Source of the DNA: an uncultured bacterium | GTDB taxonomy: Bacteria > Omnitrophota > Gorgyraeia > Duberdicusellales > 4484-171 | DNA length: 40,973 bases | Reading direction: 5' to 3' | NCBI GenBank assembly: GCA_913050175.1 | Contig: CAJXAF010000004.1 | Coordinates: forward strand, 1 to 40,973 | The notes under the pieces: model-generated | Database searches by the model: none | Told to the model about the DNA's origin: nothing | The model's input: the letters and a program-made list of their open reading frames with translations, nothing else | Position numbers and translations under genes: made by a program | Shown here: piece after piece, positions 35,646 through 40,973 of the stretch | Numbering within the stretch: position 1 is the first letter of the stretch | Layout of the letters: each line of letters starts with the position of its first letter

Positions 35646-35983
35646 CTCTTAATCATTTTTCCAATAATTTCAATAATTTTGTTGCGCATTTCGTCGCTTT
35701 CTACTCCGCGGCTCCTATTATTTTGAGAAGGGCGCATATTAATCATAGAATCAAATTCAACAAATCCATCATCCTGCTCGTCTGGATAAAAATTAACTCC
35801 CCACAGGCTTTCTTGCTTGGAACCATTCTCAATAAGTAAAGCTTCCAGATCAGAATGTAGCTCAGCATTAATAGCAATCAGCTCTTTATCGACGTCAACT
35901 ACAGCTTTCACTAAATCTCCAAACAAAGCAGAAGCCATCTGCTTAATCTCATCTAAAGTTATTGTTTCAGTTATTATTTTCAT
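35642..35983 (-). CDS. DUF5674 family protein
   Basis: ELHSDLEALLIENGSKQESLWGVNFYPDEQDDGFVEFDSMINMRPSQNNRSRGVESDEMRNKIIEII. Confidence 0.82.
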   Translation of the reverse strand: MKIITETITLDEIKQMASALFGDLVKAVVDVDKELIAINAELHSDLEALLIENGSKQESLWGVNFYPDEQDDGFVEFDSMINMRPSQNNRSRGVESDEMRNKIIEIIGKMIKR

Positions 35984-36016
35984 TAAAAAATGATTGAGTA
36001 AACTTAAAGTGAAGAT

Positions 36017-36044
36017 ATTATAGCAATCTTTTGGATTAAATCAA
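36017..36044 (-). promoter_or_regulatory. Sigma-70-like promoter for the DUF5674-sigma operon
   Basis: Minus strand TTGATT-N16-TATAAT about 35 bp upstream of the DUF5674 start. Confidence 0.65.
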
Positions 36045-36129
36045 CTTTTAAGGCTGGGGGTGTTTTAAGTGTTTATTTCCCTGGTTGAGGTCAAACCTAA
36101 AACCAGCTAAAATAGTCTATTCTTTGCAA

Positions 36130-36158
36130 TTGACTTATGGATAAGGTGATGCTATTAT
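36130..36158 (+). promoter_or_regulatory. Sigma-70-like promoter for acs
   Basis: TTGACT-N17-TATTAT followed by RBS AAAGGAGG at about 36182. Confidence 0.7.
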
Positions 36159-36198
36159 TTCGCATATACATAAAGACCTATAAAGGAGGTAAGGAAAT

Positions 36199-38160
36199 AT
36201 GGATCAAAAATCAAAAAAAATTGAAACAGTCTTAAGCGAAAACCGGATGTTTAAACCCTCTGAGTCCTTTCAAGCCAAAGCCCACATATCCTCTATGCAA
36301 GAGTATGAAAGTCTTTATAAAAAAAGTATCAAAGATAACCTCGGTTTTTGGGAATCAATTGCCAGTGAACTTACTTGGTTTAAAAAATGGGATAGTGTTC
36401 TTGATGAAAACCAAGCCCCTTTTTATAAGTGGTTTGTCAATGGTAAGACTAATATTTCTTATAATTGTTTAGACCGCCACCTAGATGATGCCACTCGTAA
36501 TAAAGCTGCCCTCATCTGGGAAGGAGAGTTAGGAGATCAACGAACTCTAACATATAATCAATTGTTTCGGGAAGTAAATCGGTTTGCCAACGCTTTGAAA
36601 AATCTTGGTATTCAGCGAGGCGACAGAGTTGCAATCTATCTACCAATGATTCCCGAGCTTGCCATTAGTCTGCTTGCCTGTGCCCGGATTGGAGCTATCC
36701 ACTCTGTTATATTTGCCGGCTTCTCCTCTGAATCGATTCGTGACCGGATCCATGACTGTGAGGCAAAACTTGTAATTACTTCCGACGGCGGTTGGCGAAA
36801 AGGAAACATCCTGCCTCTAAAAAATATTGTTGATGAAGCTGTAAAGGATTGCCCCTCAATAAAACACATTATTGTAGTAAAAAGAAGCCATAGCGACCCC
36901 TTCCCTTGTCATATCAAAGAAGGTAGAGATCATTGGTATCATCGCCTAATAGATGGAGTTTCCGGGGAGTGTCAAGCTGAAGAAATGGATAGCGAAGATA
37001 TGCTTTTTCTCTTATATACCAGTGGTACTACCGGAAAACCCAAAGGGGTAATCCATACCATTGGTGGATACATGACCTATACCTACCTTACAACAAAATA
37101 TGTATTTGACCTAAAACCGGAAGATATATACTGGTGTACTGCTGATATTGGCTGGATTACCGGTCATAGTTACATTGTTTACGGCCCGCTTTTAAATGGT
37201 GCTACTGTCTTCATGTATGAAGGTGCACCCAATTATCCCGACAAAGGTCGTTTATGGAAAATTATCGAAGATTACTCCATAAGTATATTTTATACAGCTC
37301 CAACTGCTATTAGAGCCTTTATGAAATGGGGAGATAACTGGCCTAACAAATATAATCTTTCATCCTTGCGTCTCTTGGGAACAGTTGGCGAATCAATTAA
37401 TCCCGAAGCTTGGATGTGGTACCATCAAATAATCGGCAAAGAGAAGTGTCCGATTGTAGATACCTGGTGGCAGACAGAAACCGGTGGAATCATGATTACT
37501 CCTCTGCCTGGTTGCACTCCGCTTAAACCAGGAAGTGCAACTTTACCTTTTTTTGGCATTGAAGCAGAAGTTGTCTCTGAGGAAGGTAAAGATACCGAAG
37601 CAGGAATACTTGCTATTTCTAAACCCTGGCCGGGAATGCTCCGGGGAATTTATGGAGACTCAGAGAGATACAAAGAGACTTACTGGTCTAAATGGCCTAA
37701 TAAGTACTTTCCCGGTGATGGAGCCAAGAAAGATAAAGATGGCTACTTCTGGATTCTGGGAAGGATTGACGATGTTGTAAACGTCTCCGGTCATCGCATT
37801 GGCACGGCCGAACTTGAAAGTATATTTGTTGAGCACAAAAAAGTAGCCGAATCAGCAGTTATCGGCATTGATCATGATTTAAAAGGCCAATGTTTAATTG
37901 GCTTTATTAGTTTAAAAGACAGTGTCAAAGCCACAGATGATTTAGCTTCCGAGTTAAAAGATTGGATTGGTAAGAAGATTGGTCGCTTTGCTATCCCTGA
38001 AAAAATTATTTTCTCGCAAGATTTACCAAAAACTCGTTCAGGAAAAATTATGCGCCGACTCTTACGTGACATTGCCAGTGGACGCACTTTGGGCAGTGTA
38101 ACTACTTTAGCCGATGCCGGTGTGGTAGAACAGCTAAAAGTAAAATACGAAGAGGATTAA
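36199..38160 (+). CDS. acs: Acetyl-CoA synthetase
   Basis: [100 protein letters not shown]. Confidence 0.97.
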   Translation: MDQKSKKIETVLSENRMFKPSESFQAKAHISSMQEYESLYKKSIKDNLGFWESIASELTWFKKWDSVLDENQAPFYKWFVNGKTNISYNCLDRHLDDATRNKAALIWEGELGDQRTLTYNQLFREVNRFANALKNLGIQRGDRVAIYLPMIPELAISLLACARIGAIHSVIFAGFSSESIRDRIHDCEAKLVITSDGGWRKGNILPLKNIVDEAVKDCPSIKHIIVVKRSHSDPFPCHIKEGRDHWYHRLIDGVSGECQAEEMDSEDMLFLLYTSGTTGKPKGVIHTIGGYMTYTYLTTKYVFDLKPEDIYWCTADIGWITGHSYIVYGPLLNGATVFMYEGAPNYPDKGRLWKIIEDYSISIFYTAPTAIRAFMKWGDNWPNKYNLSSLRLLGTVGESINPEAWMWYHQIIGKEKCPIVDTWWQTETGGIMITPLPGCTPLKPGSATLPFFGIEAEVVSEEGKDTEAGILAISKPWPGMLRGIYGDSERYKETYWSKWPNKYFPGDGAKKDKDGYFWILGRIDDVVNVSGHRIGTAELESIFVEHKKVAESAVIGIDHDLKGQCLIGFISLKDSVKATDDLASELKDWIGKKIGRFAIPEKIIFSQDLPKTRSGKIMRRLLRDIASGRTLGSVTTLADAGVVEQLKVKYEED

Positions 38161-38161
38161 T

Positions 38162-38563
38162 CTACTTTCTCGCCTTATTTAAAGCATCTAAAACAGCTGC
38201 TTTTATATTATTGGTGCTTATCGTAGCGGCGGTTATAGCATCTACATCCAAAGACTGTTCATAAATGATTCTCTGAGGAATTTTATTATAAGCGATAGCC
38301 GCGATTGGATAAGTATAGAATTTGTTTATTACCCTTATATCGTCAATTCTGCCACCTTTGAGAGTAACTTCCAACTTTACCTTGCAGATAACATTGCTAT
38401 TGTTGCCAATATACTTACCATCTGCTAATTGAGCAAAGGGTTCTATTTTCTTCATTAAAGCCGTATTTCTTGATATTGCACAACCGGAAATAACTAATAT
38501 CGATATAATGGCAAATACAATTATAATTTTATTTGTAACTAACTTTGAACTACGTCTCCACAC
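38162..38563 (-). CDS. FMN-binding-domain-like lipoprotein
   Basis: Lipobox VISGC; LADGKYIGNNSNVICKVKLEVTLKGGRIDDIRVI...VDAITAATISTNNIKAAVLDAL (FMN_bind-like). Confidence 0.75.
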   Translation of the reverse strand: MWRRSSKLVTNKIIIVFAIISILVISGCAISRNTALMKKIEPFAQLADGKYIGNNSNVICKVKLEVTLKGGRIDDIRVINKFYTYPIAAIAYNKIPQRIIYEQSLDVDAITAATISTNNIKAAVLDALNKARK

Positions 38564-38768
38564 TGTCTCTGCTCCTTAGAACTTTCACTTTTAAAGTTAT
38601 CGAAGACACCGCACAAAAGCAATTAGTTGAATTAACCCCGGCTAAGGTTATTAAAATTATATCATAGCGATGATTATCCCTAAGAGGATATTTAATAACT
38701 GGATTTTTTGGGTGTAGTTTTTTGAAATTGACCATTTTAGAACTTAGAGGTATATTTAACCTATACTT

Positions 38769-39209
38769 ATGAGTAAGACTTTCAAGAAAATACATTTCCT
38801 CATTTTACTAGTTGCTCTAACTACCCCATGCTCAAAAATAGCAAACGGCGCTGGGCTTCCTAAGAATCACCAGTATTTATACCAGTCTTGGCGTCGTTCT
38901 TATGAAGAGGAAACATCAACCGATTTTATCTATATATATCGACTAGAAAGCTATGAATTCCCCCCGAGTAGGTTCCGTGATCACTATATTTTTAGAGAAG
39001 ATGGTTACTGTAAGTGGTATGTTTTAAGTCCTGACGACGGACATTACTTTAAATGGGGCAGATGGGAAACTTCAGAAAACGACGCCCAGGTGATTTTGAT
39101 ATATGATGAAGAAGAACAATTACAGAATTTGAGATCATTTATAATTTTAGATCTACAAAAAGATCTCTTGAAAATCGAACCAGTTGAGCATAAGTGGACC
39201 CCATACTAG
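38769..39209 (+). CDS. Hypothetical secreted protein
   Basis: Signal-peptide-like N-terminus; beta-rich YIFREDGYCKWYVLSPDDGHYFKWGRWE; family not recognised. Confidence 0.55.
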   Translation: MSKTFKKIHFLILLVALTTPCSKIANGAGLPKNHQYLYQSWRRSYEEETSTDFIYIYRLESYEFPPSRFRDHYIFREDGYCKWYVLSPDDGHYFKWGRWETSENDAQVILIYDEEEQLQNLRSFIILDLQKDLLKIEPVEHKWTPY

Positions 39210-39273
39210 CCCTATGCCTAAACAAGCTGTTTTAATACTTGCCTAGCCTGCCTTAACATGATACAGTCCTATT

Positions 39274-39855
39274 ATGCCTTCCGAAGAAATTCAAACTCTT
39301 AACGCTGAAATTGATGCCTGCCGCAAATGTTCCTTAGGCAACAGCCGTTTAAATTCCGTTCCCGGTGAAGGAAGCTTTAACTCTAGAGTTATGTTTGTCG
39401 GTGAGGCTCCGGGAGCAACCGAAGACAGTCAAGGCCGCCCCTTTTGCGGCAAAGCCGGGGGAGTACTTGATGAGCTTTTGGCAATAGCTAATTTAAAACG
39501 CCAAGAAGTTTTTATCTGTAACATCTTAAAATGCCGTCCCCAAAACAACCGCAATCCCCATGAGACCGAAATCCAAACCTGTACGCCTTACCTTGACCGG
39601 CAAATTGAAATTATAAAACCGAGCCTCCTCTGTTGTCTAGGCAACTTTGCCGCTTCCTATACCATGAAAAAGTTTGGCTTGGGAGCAAAAGTCCAGGGGA
39701 TAACGAAAATACACGGAAATATTTTTATTGCCCCGGTTTCTTACGGAAAGATAAAAATCATGCCTTTATTACACCCGGCCGTAGTAACTTACGACCGCAA
39801 TAAAATGGCAACTCTAAAAGAAGACTTCCTTCAGTTAAAAAATATCCCTAAATAA
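39274..39855 (+). CDS. Type-4 (Fe-S) uracil-DNA glycosylase
   Basis: CRKCSLGNSRLNSVPGEGSFNSRVMFVGEAPGATEDSQGRPFCGKAGGVLDELL, NILKCRPQNNRNPHETEIQTCTPYL, LLHPAVVTYDRN. Confidence 0.93.
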   Translation: MPSEEIQTLNAEIDACRKCSLGNSRLNSVPGEGSFNSRVMFVGEAPGATEDSQGRPFCGKAGGVLDELLAIANLKRQEVFICNILKCRPQNNRNPHETEIQTCTPYLDRQIEIIKPSLLCCLGNFAASYTMKKFGLGAKVQGITKIHGNIFIAPVSYGKIKIMPLLHPAVVTYDRNKMATLKEDFLQLKNIPK

Positions 39856-40973
39856 TTAAACGTATAAAAGCTGACGTTGATTTTTAATAGCTTCATCAGC
39901 CAGATACTCATCGAAACTAATGTCTATACGGTCAATAGAACCCTTTGGCGTGATCTCAATAATACGAGTAGCTACGGTTTGGACAAGCTGATGATCGTGA
40001 GAAGAAAAAAGAATAGTTCCTTTATACCTTTCTAAGCCGTCATTTAAAGCATAGATTGATTCTAAATCCAAGTGGTTAGTCGGCTCATCAAGAATCAAAG
40101 TATTTGGCTGCATAAGCATCATCCGGGAAAGCATACACCTAACTCTCTCCCCTCCGGAAAGAACATTGACCGGCTTGAATACATCTTCTCCGCTAAAGAG
40201 CATACGCCCGAGGAATCCCCGGATAAAATTTTCATCGCTGTTAGCGCTATACTGGCGAAGCCATTCTAAGATACTTGAATTGGTATTAAAAAATTCTGTA
40301 TTATCCTTGGGGTAATATGCCCTCTTAGTTGATATGCCCCATTTAAAGCTTCCCTTCTCAGCCTGGTTTTTCCCCGCTAAGACCTCAAATAAAGCCGTCT
40401 TAATTAAATTATTGGGGCCGACAAAAGCAATCTTTTCGCCTTTCTCTGCTCTAATGTTTAGATCTTTAAGCAAAACTTTATTGTCTAGGGATATGATTAA
40501 ATTATTAATATCCAATAAATCATTTCCGGCTTCGTTTTCCTGTTCAAAATTAATATAGGGATATTTACGTGAGGATGGCTTGATATCCTCTAAGGTAAGA
40601 TTCTCTAACATCTTTTTGCGGCTGGTAGCCTGCTTTGATTTAGAAGCATTAGCACTAAAGCGGGCGATAAACTCCTTAAGCTCTTTACGTTTGACTTCGA
40701 TTTTTTTATTAGATTCGCTGCGCTGTTTTAAGGCCAGCTGGCTTGATTGGGACCAGAAACTAAAATTTCCCGGATAAAGCTCTATCTTGTCAAAATCAAT
40801 ATCAGCTATATAAGTACAGACCTTATCCAAAAAATGTCGATCATGGGAAACCACAATAGCAGTATTCTCAAACTCAGTTAAGAACTCCTCCAGCCACATA
40901 CTTGTTCTGATATCCAAATGGTTAGTTGGCTCATCCAAGAGTAAGATATCGGGATTACCGAATAAAGCCTGGG
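39856..40973 (-). CDS. ABC-F family ATP-binding protein, C-terminal part (truncated by window edge)
   Basis: Frame open to window end (ALFGNPDILLLDEPTNHLD); second LSGGERVRCMLSRMMLMQPNTLILDEPTNHLDLES. Confidence 0.92.
   Translation of the reverse strand, partial: QALFGNPDILLLDEPTNHLDIRTSMWLEEFLTEFENTAIVVSHDRHFLDKVCTYIADIDFDKIELYPGNFSFWSQSSQLALKQRSESNKKIEVKRKELKEFIARFSANASKSKQATSRKKMLENLTLEDIKPSSRKYPYINFEQENEAGNDLLDINNLIISLDNKVLLKDLNIRAEKGEKIAFVGPNNLIKTALFEVLAGKNQAEKGSFKWGISTKRAYYPKDNTEFFNTNSSILEWLRQYSANSDENFIRGFLGRMLFSGEDVFKPVNVLSGGERVRCMLSRMMLMQPNTLILDEPTNHLDLESIYALNDGLERYKGTILFSSHDHQLVQTVATRIIEITPKGSIDRIDISFDEYLADEAIKNQRQLLYV

Noticed and set aside
38550-38795. 81-aa minus-strand ORF
   Set aside because: Overlaps the starts of two better-supported genes on both sides; no signal
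1-40973. CRISPR arrays, transposases, prophage or rRNA
   Set aside because: No regularly spaced direct repeats, no Cas, transposase, integrase or phage structural proteins, and no rRNA-like sequence seen

Overview
Chromosomal, gene-dense, low-GC bacterial window with no plausible mobile element, prophage, CRISPR array or rRNA. Most genes are on the minus strand. By gene content and style it resembles an uncultivated Omnitrophota/PVC-type bacterium; this is inference and was not tested. Content in order: glmU (partial), tRNA-Gln(TTG), a SpoVG with an internal zinc ribbon, ispE, split transketolase, TPR protein, a 29-aa basic AURKAIP1/COX24-like ORF missed by the ORF track, hisG, GT9, CPBP protease-TPR, a frame-disrupted membrane gene, IMPase, orphan histidine kinase plus ABC-type substrate-binding protein. 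Next comes a nitrosative/oxidative-stress and Fe-S block: Fe-S-type protein, DUF1858-hemerythrin, Rrf2 regulator, double nitroreductase, Tat-exported superoxide reductase, hcp, and mrp with DUF971. The remainder holds ACR3, tag, an RF-like protein, M50 protease, ubiE, VanZ-CapA, an MBL protein, TreT, radical SAM-B12, a SpoVG paralog, zf-HC2 anti-sigma, ECF sigma, a DUF5674 pair, acs, an FMN-binding lipoprotein, type-4 UDG and ABC-F (partial). The two strongest non-obvious signals are regulatory. (1) The Rrf2-regulator gene and hcp carry the same promoter/operator architecture: TTGACA directly followed by a 9-7-9 inverted repeat that covers the spacer and reaches into the -10. (2) The anti-sigma gene and the SpoVG paralog share an exact bipartite element, TGAAAGAA-N15-CGTCTATTAAA. 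This looks like an ECF-sigma promoter and ties a DUF5674/ECF/anti-sigma/SpoVG locus into one candidate undescribed regulatory system.
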